Assembly: GCA_018241265.1 (NCBI GenBank)
Contig: JAFEEF010000048.1
Coordinates: forward strand, 1 to 63,901
Origin: Pseudomonadota bacterium
GTDB taxonomy: Bacteria; Pseudomonadota; Gammaproteobacteria; Burkholderiales; Burkholderiaceae_C
DNA length: 63,901 nt
Direction: 5' to 3'
In this document: positions 36,928 to 45,526 of the stretch, piece by piece
Position numbering within the stretch: the stretch's first letter is position 1
How the letters are laid out: every line of letters starts with the position of its first letter
Program-made: the position numbers and the translations under genes
Notes under the pieces: model-generated
Database searches by the model: none
Told to the model about the DNA's origin: nothing
What the model saw: the letters and a program-made list of their open reading frames with translations, nothing else

Positions 36928-39022
36928 ACTTCGATATCGCATCATCCTCACGCGCAACGAGTGGCGCGCCTGGCTCGTGCAGAAATGTACGAGCTGGGCC
37001 GACGAGGGCTCGAACCAGTGCTCCGCCTGGAAAGACGAAGGCAGCCAGCAATGCGCCCAGTGGGCCGATGAGGGCTCCAATGAATGCTGCGACTGGGCGC
37101 CCTGCAGCTGGTTCTGCGATGCGTACTATTGGGTCGCCAAATGGGTCTGCATCGGCTTCTATTGGGTGGCGAACTGGGTCTGCCAGGCCTGGTACTGGGT
37201 TGCCAAGTGGGTTTGTCGTGCCTTCGCGTGGGTGGTCTACTGGATTCTCACCATCGTCGCGTACCTCCTTTGGATCGTCCTGTGGATTCCATGCCATGTA
37301 TTCGGTGGCCCGATCGGGCCCGAGGGGCCCATCAAGCACGTCTTCGTCCTTGTCCTGGAGAACAGGTCCTTCGATCACATGCTCGGGATCTCGACGGGTA
37401 GGCCGGACCCCGCGGGCGGCTGGACATCGGGCGTCGGCATCGATGCGGCAACCGGATCGCCGACCACGATCGACGGGCCTTCGACGCAAACCAACGTCCA
37501 CAACGGCCAGACCTTCCCGATCCAAGCGGGAGCGCCGTTCTGGCTGCCGGTCGATCCGCCGCACGAGTTCTGCGACGTGCAGCTGCAATTGGCGTCCACA
37601 TCCATCGTGGGTGCGCCGAACGACGACAAGTGCGACTACTCAGGCAGCTATCCCAGCCCGCTCACGCTGGCGGGCTTTGTCGACAACTACGCCAATCAAG
37701 CCAACGTCGAGACGGATCCAGCGTTGAAGGCTGCGGCACTCGCCGACCTCGGTACCGTCATGGCGTGTTTCACAGCCGATCAGGTTCCCGTCATCAGCAC
37801 CCTGGCGCAAGAATTCGCCGTGTGCGATTCGTGGTTCTCGGCGCTGCCCGGGCCGACGTGGCCGAACAGATTCTTCCTGCATGCAGCCACGTCGGGCGGC
37901 TTGGACCGAAGCCCGAGCACGGCCGAGATCGCCGTTGCACAGCTCGACGGCTATGTCTTCGAGAACGGCACGATCTATGACGCTCTCGACAGCAAGGAAC
38001 TCGAGTGGCGGGTCTATCACGGCGACGCCTTTCCGCAGGTTGCAGCCCTCGCCGGCATGGATCTGATCACCATGGCGACGAACTATCGCGGGCTGGATGA
38101 TCTGGCAACGGATCTGCGGGACCCGGACTTCGATGCGGCGTATGTGTTCATCGAGCCCGACTATGGCCATGTCCTGACGCACAACTCGAACTTCCAATGC
38201 GGCAACAGCCAGCATCCGCTGGACGACGTGACGCGGGGCGACAATCTGATCAAGTACGTCTATGAAGCGATTCGCCAGTCGCCGCATTGGGCGTCGAGCC
38301 TGCTGGTGGTGACTTATGACGAGCACGGCGGCTTCTACGATCATGTGGCCCCCCCGTCGGCGACGCCCCCCGGCGATATCGAAGATCCAGCCAACAATGC
38401 GCATGGCTTCAGGTTTGACCGGCAGGGCGTCAGGGTGCCGACCGTCGTCGTTTCGCCATTCATCCCGTCGCTGCAAGCGAGTGGGGCGGCAAACCAGAAT
38501 TGCAACATCGTCGACCACTCCCACTACGACCATGGCTCTCTGCTGGCGACCCTGGAGGAGATCTTCGGTCTCGATGCGCTGACGCAGAGGGACGCCGCTG
38601 CCAACAAGTTTTCCCATCTGCTTTCGCTGTCCCAAGCCCGAACGGACGCGCCGTGGACGATGCCCGAGGCAGCAAGGTCAGGCTTCAAGTGCGACGACGA
38701 CGCCAACAATCCGCCCAGCGGCCCGAATACGCCGCGGGCTGCCGAAGCGGGCGACCCGAAACCCATCCCGCCCAGCCTGCGCGGCTTCGTGGAACTCGCT
38801 GCCATCATCGACGGTCGTCTGCATCCGACCGACAAGCCGGAGATCGCACGGCGCGTCCGGGAACTCGGCAGCGCCGCCGATGCGTACATCTATTTGAGAC
38901 GGGTACGCGAGACCCTGAGCGCGTACCGAGACCGCGCATTGGCTGCCGGGTTGACTTCACGCGATGCCAGAAGGCGCCGTCAAGCCCGTCGGCGCGCAGA
39001 ACAGAGCGATATCCGCAGGTAA
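36911..39022 (+). CDS. Membrane-anchored phosphoesterase (AcpA/phospholipase C family) with Trp/Cys repeat N-terminus
   Basis: ATG codons at 36908 and 36911 follow AAGGGAG; from 36911 the protein is 703 residues. Residues 26-58 are three 11-residue units of the form CxxWxDEGSxx. Residues 70-113 are four more 11-residue units (YYWVAKWVC, FYWVANWVC, WYWVAKWVC, AFAWVVYW with spacers), then a hydrophobic helix ILTIVAYLLWIVLWIP. From about residue 138 the family core starts: KHVFVLVLENRSFDHMLGIS, later YDEHGGFYDHVAPP and DHSHYDHGSLLATL. The enzyme domain probably faces outward, held by the unusual anchor; topology is not settled. The C-terminal 130 residues are helical and charged. It is the last gene of the run. 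Confidence 0.85.
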   Translation: MSFCGELRYRIILTRNEWRAWLVQKCTSWADEGSNQCSAWKDEGSQQCAQWADEGSNECCDWAPCSWFCDAYYWVAKWVCIGFYWVANWVCQAWYWVAKWVCRAFAWVVYWILTIVAYLLWIVLWIPCHVFGGPIGPEGPIKHVFVLVLENRSFDHMLGISTGRPDPAGGWTSGVGIDAATGSPTTIDGPSTQTNVHNGQTFPIQAGAPFWLPVDPPHEFCDVQLQLASTSIVGAPNDDKCDYSGSYPSPLTLAGFVDNYANQANVETDPALKAAALADLGTVMACFTADQVPVISTLAQEFAVCDSWFSALPGPTWPNRFFLHAATSGGLDRSPSTAEIAVAQLDGYVFENGTIYDALDSKELEWRVYHGDAFPQVAALAGMDLITMATNYRGLDDLATDLRDPDFDAAYVFIEPDYGHVLTHNSNFQCGNSQHPLDDVTRGDNLIKYVYEAIRQSPHWASSLLVVTYDEHGGFYDHVAPPSATPPGDIEDPANNAHGFRFDRQGVRVPTVVVSPFIPSLQASGAANQNCNIVDHSHYDHGSLLATLEEIFGLDALTQRDAAANKFSHLLSLSQARTDAPWTMPEAARSGFKCDDDANNPPSGPNTPRAAEAGDPKPIPPSLRGFVELAAIIDGRLHPTDKPEIARRVRELGSAADAYIYLRRVRETLSAYRDRALAAGLTSRDARRRRQARRRAEQSDIRR
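36986..37249 (+). repeat. Two sets of in-frame 33-bp coding repeats
   Basis: Three units at 36986-37018, 37019-37051 and 37052-37084 encode CxxWxDEGSxx. Four units at 37118-37150, 37151-37183, 37184-37216 and 37217-37249 encode xxxYWVAxWVC-type segments, the last one divergent. Both sets have the same 33-base period, so the second set may have grown from the first. Confidence 0.85.
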
Positions 39023-39244
39023 TGCCCGCAGGGGCGCTCGCACGAGAGGTGGTCGCTGCGCCGGCTGGAGACCCTTGAGGGACTGCCGGTGACCCAGCCT
39101 CATCCATGAGGCCGCCAGGGCGGCACATGATCACAGGTCACGAGCACGCGCGCTCGATACCGTGCCGGCTCGCGCTCCGCCCCGTATTCGCCACGTGAAT
39201 GGAAGGTATCGGCGAGCGCGGCTGGACGTTCCCTTTGCCTGTTC

Positions 39245-39889
39245 CTACATTCGGTCCCGCTTCAGGTGCATCGCATCGGGATTCGAGGAGGACGGCGGAT
39301 GAGCGCATTGACGAGCGCCACCACAGGCGCACCCGTCGCGCGCCGACTTGGTGGCCGAGGTCACCGCGCGCGAGCAAGCCATCGTCGCCGGCGAGCTCAA
39401 GGTCTTTGCCGGGCCGCTGAAGGGCCGCGACGGCACCCAGCGGGTCGCCGCTTCCATCAGCGCCGTCCAGCCCAGATCGTTGGCATGCTCGACGGCGACG
39501 CCGGCATCGAGGCAGATCAGCACAGTCCGCAGATAGCCCTTTTCGCTCGAAGGCAACAGCGCGGTCCCGCCGAAGCGGTTGACGCTTGCGAGATCGGCTC
39601 CTGCGTTCAACGTCATGCGCACGATTTCGGCATGGCCGTTCGCACCGGCGCCGAGGTAAGGCGTCAGCTGCGTGGCGTCGCGCGCGTCGACGTCGGCGCC
39701 GGCATCGATGAGCTTGCGTGCCGCGCCGATGTCGTTGCGCAGTGCCGCGACGAGCAGCGGCGTGCGGCCGGCCGCGTCGCGCCGCTCGAGGGGCGCACCG
39801 GCGCCGAGCAACCGATCGATGGCCGCCGAGTCGCCGCGCTCGACCGCGGAGAGGAGCGCCGCGCCTTGCTCTTCATCGTCTTGCCGCAT
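39245..39889 (-). CDS. Ankyrin-repeat protein with a truncated, replaced C-terminus
   Basis: From ATG 39889 the protein has 214 residues. Four ankyrin repeats run from about residue 8 to 150 (TPLLVAALRNDIGAARKLIDAGADVDARD; TPYLGAGANGHAEIVRMTLNAGADLASVN, given here as the two clearest units in outline). The fourth breaks off after GWTALMEAA. Homologous small ankyrin proteins continue with at least one more repeat, but here the frame runs into antisense sequence of another gene (39324-39455) and reads an Arg/Ser/Cys-rich tail. It is therefore probably a truncated gene. The N-terminal start lies 8 bases before the amidohydrolase stop. Confidence 0.6.
   Translation of the reverse strand: MRQDDEEQGAALLSAVERGDSAAIDRLLGAGAPLERRDAAGRTPLLVAALRNDIGAARKLIDAGADVDARDATQLTPYLGAGANGHAEIVRMTLNAGADLASVNRFGGTALLPSSEKGYLRTVLICLDAGVAVEHANDLGWTALMEAATRWVPSRPFSGPAKTLSSPATMACSRAVTSATKSARDGCACGGARQCAHPPSSSNPDAMHLKRDRM
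39324..39455 (+). pseudogene. C-terminal fragment of a BMP-family ABC transporter substrate-binding protein
   Basis: The plus-strand frame reads HPSRADLVAEVTAREQAIVA followed by GELKVFAGPLKGRDGTQRVAAS. This matches the closing helix and strand of basic-membrane-protein/nucleoside-type binding proteins (typically '...AIxxGxLKVFxGPLKDxxGxxRVxxG'). There is no start or upstream domain. It ends where the antisense ankyrin gene resumes a normal repeat, at about 39450, marking a deletion or recombination junction. Confidence 0.5.
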
Positions 39890-39897
39890 CGCAGTCC

Positions 39898-41121
39898 TCA
39901 AGTCTCGGGCCGATGAAGCTCGGCCGCCTGCCGTGTGAACGTCCGCCGGCCGCGTTTGAAACCCCACAGAGGCACCGCGAGCTCGGCCACGCCCTGCTCG
40001 GGCGCGGCGCAGTCGAGCACGACGAGATCGGCTGCCTTGCCCACCTCGATGCCGTAGTCGGGCAGCCGCATCAGGTCGGCCGATCGCCGCGTGATCATCG
40101 ACAGGCACTCGCACAGGTCGCCGCGCGCACCGACGTGGCAGACGTTGGCGTACAGGTTGGCGGCGCGCACCAGTGAGCAGTCGCCGAACGGCGTGAATGG
40201 GTTCAGCACGTTGTTCGTCGAGAGCGAGCAGTTGACGCCATGGCGCAGCAGCTCGTGGGCCGGCACGACGCCGCGGACCGACGCGTGGCGCGGTCCGCGT
40301 CCCATCAGGAAGAGGTCGGTCGACGGCAGCACCGTGACCGCGACGCCCGCGTCGGCCAGGCGGCGCGCCAGCGCCTCGAAGCGCTCCGGCGGCACCAGCG
40401 CCATCTTGGTGACGTGGCCAATCGCGACACGACCGCCCCAGCGATAGCGCTCGGTCATCTCGCAGACGTATTCGACGTCCATGATCTGGGGCGAGTCGCC
40501 GAGATCGAGGTGCATGTCGACGTCAACGTCGAAGTCGCGCGCCATGCGGAACACGCGGTCGATCTGCCCGCGTGGGTCCGCGTCCGTGTAGGGCGCCGCG
40601 CCGACGACCCGCGCACCCTGGGCGAGCGCCTCGCGCATCAGTTCCTCGGTCCCGGGGTGGTTCGTCAGGCCCTCTTGCGGAAACACGCAGATCTCGACAT
40701 CGACCGCCCAGCGATAGTCCTCCGCGACCTGCCGGATGCCGTCGAAGCCGCGCAAGCCGATGCCCGGATCGACCTCTACGTGCGTCCGCACGTGCGTCGT
40801 GCCCTGGACAATCGCCTTCTCGAGGGTGCGGCTCGCGCGCACGCGTACGTCGTCGCTGGTGAAGTCGCGCTTGGCGCGCGCTACCGCATCGATCGCCGCG
40901 GCCAGCGTTCCGGCACCGTCCCCGCAGCGATCGAGGATGCACGACTTGTCCAGATGGATGTGCGTCTCGACGAAGCCCGGCGCGACGAGGCGCCCGTCGA
41001 CGTCGAGCTCGGGCGCGGTTGCGGCGAGCCGCGATCCGATCGCCGCCAGCCGGCCGGCGGCGATGCCGATGTCGACATGCGCGCCGTCCGGCAGCACGGC
41101 GTTGCGCAGGATCAGATCCAT
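39898..41121 (-). CDS. Cytosine-deaminase-like amidohydrolase
   Basis: This 407-residue metal-dependent hydrolase has the HxH motif in APGFVETHIHLDKSCILDRC, a second set of ligands in VRTHVEVD and DMHLDLGD, IGHVTKMALVP, and the catalytic Asp region STNNVLNPFTPFGD. The order is that of cytosine deaminase and related N-substituted aminohydrolases (AtzC-like). The substrate could be a pyrimidine, a triazine-like ring or another cyclic amide. Next to it lies a fragment of a nucleoside-type ABC binding protein (39324-39455), which suggests that a nucleobase-uptake operon once stood here. Confidence 0.88.
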   Translation of the reverse strand: MDLILRNAVLPDGAHVDIGIAAGRLAAIGSRLAATAPELDVDGRLVAPGFVETHIHLDKSCILDRCGDGAGTLAAAIDAVARAKRDFTSDDVRVRASRTLEKAIVQGTTHVRTHVEVDPGIGLRGFDGIRQVAEDYRWAVDVEICVFPQEGLTNHPGTEELMREALAQGARVVGAAPYTDADPRGQIDRVFRMARDFDVDVDMHLDLGDSPQIMDVEYVCEMTERYRWGGRVAIGHVTKMALVPPERFEALARRLADAGVAVTVLPSTDLFLMGRGPRHASVRGVVPAHELLRHGVNCSLSTNNVLNPFTPFGDCSLVRAANLYANVCHVGARGDLCECLSMITRRSADLMRLPDYGIEVGKAADLVVLDCAAPEQGVAELAVPLWGFKRGRRTFTRQAAELHRPET

Positions 41122-41320
41122 AGACTTCGGATACTCATCGAACGCGTGGCCGCCGTCCAGCCGGCGACCTGCATGATGCGAATTCGTGCGATGAATGGCC
41201 GCAGCCTGCGTCCTGTATCAGCCTCGTGAACGCATGCATTCAAGGGCTGATCGCGCCCATCGACCATGCACCGCTGACATCCGCGGCAGCGCCCGACAGA
41301 TTTGCGCGGACCGTCACCAT

Positions 41321-41634
41321 TCCGGCGGCGGCGCAGTGGTTGATCGTCGCCGTGCCGTCCACCACCCACGGGCAGGTCGCCCCGGTGGTGGCACTGCGGC
41401 GGCGCTCGGTGCGCATCACGCGCGCCTTCTCCTGCGCCCGCCCGACATACAGCACGCCTTCTTCGGCATCGAACTGCCGCAGGTTCGGCCACGAACGCTT
41501 CGGTCTTGGGCGCCACCCGGCGGTCGACGCAAAGCGCCGGCCCAGATGGCCGCGCAGGTACCACATCCGGTCGTCCACGGGGTCTTCGAACCCCATCGAG
41601 CTTCGAGCTCCAAATACTTCTGAGCGGTTTCGGC
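41321..41634 (-). pseudogene. Degraded gene fragment in two frames
   Basis: One minus-strand frame gives AETAQKYLELEARWGSKTPW (from 41634). It is continued in another frame by FEDPVDDRMWYLRGHLGRRF and then VLYVGRAQEKARVMRTERRR ... CPWVVDGTATIN down to 41321. The second part fits a conserved protein pattern I recall with 'VGKAQEK..FRTERR...G..YPWxV..TAxxNHYYFY', whose function I cannot name. The change of frame and loss of the rest make it a relic. Confidence 0.4.
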
Positions 41635-41939
41635 CAAGCACCGGTCTGTCGCTGCACATGCGATGTGCGGCACTGGCCGGCCAGCAGCCGTCTTTCGCGC
41701 CACCCGAGTACGTTCGGCTGCGGCATGACTGCGAGGGGCGGCCTTCCAGCAGCGCTCGGGGAGTTTGGTCCGACCCGGCGACCATGCGCCGCCCGGGAAG
41801 GACGGCCAAAGCCGCCCCTATGCCACCCCGGCTACCGAGTCGCAGGCGCACCGCGAGCGCAGGGCGGCATTGCCAGGCACCTCCGCCCGCGGAGCCGAGT
41901 CGAACCATTGGAACTTGCACCGGCCTGACGCAAGGAGAC
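41635..41939. other. Non-coding stretch, possibly a dispersed betaproteobacterial repeat
   Basis: About 300 bases with no gene I can support. Minus-strand translation phrases such as SGGAKDGCWP and SDRPVLGRN are of the kind often seen in miscalled ORFs from intergenic repeats of Burkholderiales. I cannot confirm this without a search. It forms the left border of the methylated-amine gene cluster. Confidence 0.3.
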
Positions 41940-43640
41940 CTACAGATACACCGCCAGCCGATGCGCGACCCACACCACGAGAGCGCCGACCGCCAGAGCC
42001 ACGTAGGGAAGCACGCCGGCCCGCGAGCTGACGCCGCCTTGCAGCACCATCAGCGTGTCGTCCGCGGTGTCGGGAAAGCGACCCTTGTCCTGGATGTAGT
42101 GACGGAACACGAAGACGGGAATGATCAGTGACGCGAACACCAGCCCGGCGAACAGCGTGCCGGCGCCGTAGATGTCCGCGCCCATGCCCATCAGAGCCAG
42201 GTTGACGAAGCCCAGCAGCGCACCCAGCCCCAGGATGACGCTGGGGGCGCGGTAGGGCCGGGCCCAGTGGGGGCGGTCCATGCGGTGGATCCAGCCCGAC
42301 TGCAGGTTCAGGAAGTTGAAGAGGATGTAGCCGACGTTCGAGCAGGCCAGCACGAACACGTAGTCCGACATCAGCAGCAGCACGACGTTGAAGCCGAGGT
42401 TGGTCCACATGGCAGCGGTCGGCGCACCGTGCTCGTTGACCTTCGACAGGTAGCGCGGCAGCCAGCCGTCGGCCGAGGCCTGGTAGAGCGTGCGCGCCGC
42501 ACCCGACATCGTCGTCATGATGGACAGCAGGATCGCCAACACAAGCATCACGACGATGAGGTTGCCGACGATGGCGCCGCCGCCGACCATCCGGGCCATC
42601 ACCTGCGCGACGCCCATGCCGCTGTACACGTCGGGCGCCAGCATGCCCCCGTAGACCGCCGGCGTGACCACGTTGCCGGCGGCATCGAGCACCGGCGGCG
42701 TGACCAGCTCTCCCAGTCCCAGGTAGCCCTGGAAGGCCACCGGCACCAGCGTGAAGAAGGCGACGCACAGCAGGCCGGAATAGAAGATGGCCTTGAACGT
42801 GTCCGTCTTCGGATCCTTGAACTCGCGGGTGTAGCAGACGGCGGTCTCGAAGCCATAGGTGGACCAGCCCGCGATGAACAACCCGCCGGCCATCAGCGTC
42901 AGGCCGGCCATGTTCCATGTGCCGTCCGAGACCAGCCCCTGTGCATCGCGCGCCAGCGGCGCGAACGGCTGGAAATGCGCGGCCGGCATATCGCCGGTCA
43001 CCAGCGGCACCAGCGCGATCAGCATCAGCGGGACGAGCGCCGTGATGCTCAACACCATCGTCGTGCGGGCCGAGCGCAAGATGCCGCCGTGCTGGACGGC
43101 AAACACCCCTAGCAGCAGCGCCACGCCGATCACGAAGGTCGCGTTGATGCGCAGCGCCAGCCCGGTCTTGATCATGCCCAGGTCGAACAGCGTGATCTGC
43201 CAGGTGTTGATGGCCGCATCGGCCGGGAACAACGCGCCCAGGATGTAGCCCGCGGCCAGGCCCGCGCCGATCGACAGCACCGGCGACCAGGCGAACCAGT
43301 TGCACCACACCGACAGCGGCGCAATGAGCTTGCTGTAGCGCGCCCAGGCCACCGCGCCGTAGATCGACGCGCCGCCCGTCTTGTTGGGGAACAGGCCGGC
43401 AATCTCGGCGTAGGTGAAGGCCTGGATGAAGCCGAAGGCGATCGACAGCACCCACACCAGCCAGGCGGGCTTGCCGACGGTCGCGGCGATGGCGCCGACG
43501 GAGAACAGCACCAGCGCCGGCACGCCGCTGGCCACCCAGAAGGCACCGGTCCAACTGATGCGGCGCTGCAGCGAGCCGCTGTCGGGCTCGGTCCGCGCTG
43601 CCAGCTCTGCGGCGCTCACGCCCGTGATCACGGAATTCAT
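41940..43640 (-). CDS. APC superfamily amino acid/amine permease
   Basis: ATG 43640, preceded by AAGGATT, gives 566 residues. Twelve or more helices are evident. Helix 1 carries WTGAFWVASGVPALVLFSVGAIAATVG in the place of the APC substrate loop, and YAEIAGLFPNKTGGASIYGA is the conserved helix 3 region. The chain is of the amino acid-polyamine-choline type. Being the last gene of the trimethylamine dehydrogenase operon, it probably imports trimethylamine or another methylated amine; this is inference from position. The porin gene lies 35 bases upstream. Confidence 0.88.
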   Translation of the reverse strand: MNSVITGVSAAELAARTEPDSGSLQRRISWTGAFWVASGVPALVLFSVGAIAATVGKPAWLVWVLSIAFGFIQAFTYAEIAGLFPNKTGGASIYGAVAWARYSKLIAPLSVWCNWFAWSPVLSIGAGLAAGYILGALFPADAAINTWQITLFDLGMIKTGLALRINATFVIGVALLLGVFAVQHGGILRSARTTMVLSITALVPLMLIALVPLVTGDMPAAHFQPFAPLARDAQGLVSDGTWNMAGLTLMAGGLFIAGWSTYGFETAVCYTREFKDPKTDTFKAIFYSGLLCVAFFTLVPVAFQGYLGLGELVTPPVLDAAGNVVTPAVYGGMLAPDVYSGMGVAQVMARMVGGGAIVGNLIVVMLVLAILLSIMTTMSGAARTLYQASADGWLPRYLSKVNEHGAPTAAMWTNLGFNVVLLLMSDYVFVLACSNVGYILFNFLNLQSGWIHRMDRPHWARPYRAPSVILGLGALLGFVNLALMGMGADIYGAGTLFAGLVFASLIIPVFVFRHYIQDKGRFPDTADDTLMVLQGGVSSRAGVLPYVALAVGALVVWVAHRLAVYL

Positions 43641-43675
43641 GCGAATCCTTTCGAAAAGAGGTCGGGACATGACGC

Positions 43676-44455
43676 TCAGAAAGAGCGGACGATGGAGGCG
43701 ACGAGCTTGCCGTCGCCGGTGTGCACTCCGTCGATGGTGTAGAGCGCGCGGTCGGCATTGGTGTCGGCCCAGGCCAGCGCGGCCCGCCATCCCTGGCCCA
43801 GGTCGCTGGCGACGCCCAGGCGCAGGTCGGTGAAGCTGTAGGCCGCGTAGTGCTCGACCCGCTGCCGTCCGACATGGGCGTCGACAGACCAGCCGTTGCC
43901 GAGGTCGAAGCTGGCGTTCAGTTCCAGGTAGCCCGAGCCCTTGGAGCTGCCGTTGCCGGCGGCGCCGAAGCTGCGGTCGTTGAAGCCGAAGTAGTCGCTC
44001 AAGGTGTGCGAATACTTCAGCTTGAACATCTGCCAGCTCAGGGCCAGGTTCAGCTCGGTGGTCTGGTAGTTCTGGCCGGTGCCGTCGTAGCGACCGCCGG
44101 GGAAGGTGAACTGCAGCACGCCGGCGTCGACTCCGAAGGCGCCGATCGTGGTGGCATAGCCGCCATAGAGGTCGATCTCGCCGGTGGCGTTCTGGATCGC
44201 CTTGCCGCTGATGCTGCTGCCCCAGAGGCCGGCGTACCAGCCGCTCGCATGAGCCAGGTCGACACCGCCCTGCACGGCCGGCCTCTCCTGCGTGTACGAG
44301 ACACCGCGGAAGACGTACTGCGAGACGAGGCCGACGTTGGTCGTCAGCGTATAGGACGAGGGCGGCGTCGGCGGCGCGGCCTGCGCGGCCGCCCCGGTGG
44401 CCACGATGCCCGCCGCGGCGACGAGCGCCCGGCCGGGGTTGCGATGGGTCTTCAC
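43676..44455 (-). CDS. TorF family putative porin
   Basis: This 259-residue protein has a signal peptide (ALVAAAGIVATGAAAQAAPP). The start of TorF (Gcw_chp) beta-barrels follows: SYTLTTNVGLVSQYVFRGVS. Alternating amphipathic strands follow (GWYAGLWGSSI, LNLALSWQMFKLKYSHTLSDYF) and the chain ends in a terminal Phe (LVASIVRSF), the outer-membrane insertion signal. It probably lets small solutes, here perhaps methylated amines, cross the outer membrane. It lies between etfA and the permease on the same strand. Confidence 0.88.
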   Translation of the reverse strand: MKTHRNPGRALVAAAGIVATGAAAQAAPPTPPSSYTLTTNVGLVSQYVFRGVSYTQERPAVQGGVDLAHASGWYAGLWGSSISGKAIQNATGEIDLYGGYATTIGAFGVDAGVLQFTFPGGRYDGTGQNYQTTELNLALSWQMFKLKYSHTLSDYFGFNDRSFGAAGNGSSKGSGYLELNASFDLGNGWSVDAHVGRQRVEHYAAYSFTDLRLGVASDLGQGWRAALAWADTNADRALYTIDGVHTGDGKLVASIVRSF

Positions 44456-44553
44456 GTTGTCTCCTCCATCTTGTCGTCGATCGTCGGTCGTCGGGCAACG
44501 AAACAGCGGAACGCCTCGCCCGCAGGCGCCCGCGCCGGCCGGGCGGCCTCAGG

Positions 44554-45525
44554 TCAGGCGAACTGCTTCTGCAACTCGTCCGCGATCTCGAACATGTCGC
44601 CGACGACGCCGTAGCGCGCGACGGTGAAGATCGAGGCGTTGGGATCGGTGTTGACGGCGATGACCGTGTCGACGTGCTTCATGCCGGCCAGGTGCTGGAT
44701 AGCGCCGGAGATGCCCATCGCGATGTACAGCTTGCACTGCACCGCCGTCTTGCCCGACTGGCCGATCTGCCGCGACTTCGGCAACCAGCCGCTGTCGGCC
44801 ACCGGGCGCGAGCAGCCGAGCGCGGCGCCCAGGCTGTCGGCCAGTTCGCGGAAGCGGTCGATGTTGTCCTGCTCGCCGACGCCGCGACCGACCGACAGGA
44901 TGAACTCCTTGGCCGTCATGTCGATGTCTCCGGTGGACGGGGGCTCGATGAAGGCGAGGTTGCGGGTGCGCGGCGCCGGCCCGTCCAGCGCCAGGCTGCG
45001 CAGCGTGGGCTGCACGGTGCCGACGGGCGGCTTGAAGCTGCCGCCGCGCACCGCCAGCAGCACCGTCGCGCGGCCGGGGAAGTCGACCTCGACGTTCACC
45101 TTCTGGCCATAGCCGCCCCGGGTGGCCACCAGGCCTTCCGCATCCGCCTGGAGCGCGAAGACATCGGTCGCGAAGCCCCAGCCGTGGCGCACCGCCGACG
45201 CGGCGGCGTAGGCCATGCTGTCGACGCTGTGCGCCAGCAGCACCAGCGCCGGGCGCAGTTCGGCGGCGAGCGCGGCCAGCGCATGCTCGGCGGTGTCGGC
45301 GTCGAATTCCGTGTCCGCCGACTCGACGACGATGATGTCGTCGACGCCCGGCACCGACAGCGCCGCTGCGTACTGCTGCGCCTCGCGGCCGACGACGGCC
45401 ATCGTGACGCGCCCGCCGAGCGCGCCGCGCAAGCCCTGCGCGGCGGTGACGAGTTCCAGGCTCACGGGCCGCAGCACGCCCTGGCGGTGCTCGGCAACGA
45501 TCAGGATTCCTTGGGGTTGGGTCAT
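44554..45525 (-). CDS. etfA: Electron transfer flavoprotein subunit alpha
   Basis: This 323-residue protein has the C-terminal FAD domain intact: FILSVGRGVGEQDNIDRF, then GWLPKSRQIGQSGKTAVQCKLYIAMGISGAIQH and VIAVNTDPNASIFTVARYGVVGD in outline. With EtfB it accepts electrons from a flavin dehydrogenase and passes them to a membrane acceptor. Its start is one base after the EtfB stop. The neighbour upstream of EtfB is a DgcB-type Fe-S membrane protein and the next is trimethylamine dehydrogenase, whose known physiological acceptor is an ETF. So this pair is most likely dedicated to that enzyme. Confidence 0.95.
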   Translation of the reverse strand: MTQPQGILIVAEHRQGVLRPVSLELVTAAQGLRGALGGRVTMAVVGREAQQYAAALSVPGVDDIIVVESADTEFDADTAEHALAALAAELRPALVLLAHSVDSMAYAAASAVRHGWGFATDVFALQADAEGLVATRGGYGQKVNVEVDFPGRATVLLAVRGGSFKPPVGTVQPTLRSLALDGPAPRTRNLAFIEPPSTGDIDMTAKEFILSVGRGVGEQDNIDRFRELADSLGAALGCSRPVADSGWLPKSRQIGQSGKTAVQCKLYIAMGISGAIQHLAGMKHVDTVIAVNTDPNASIFTVARYGVVGDMFEIADELQKQFA

Positions 45526-45526
45526 C

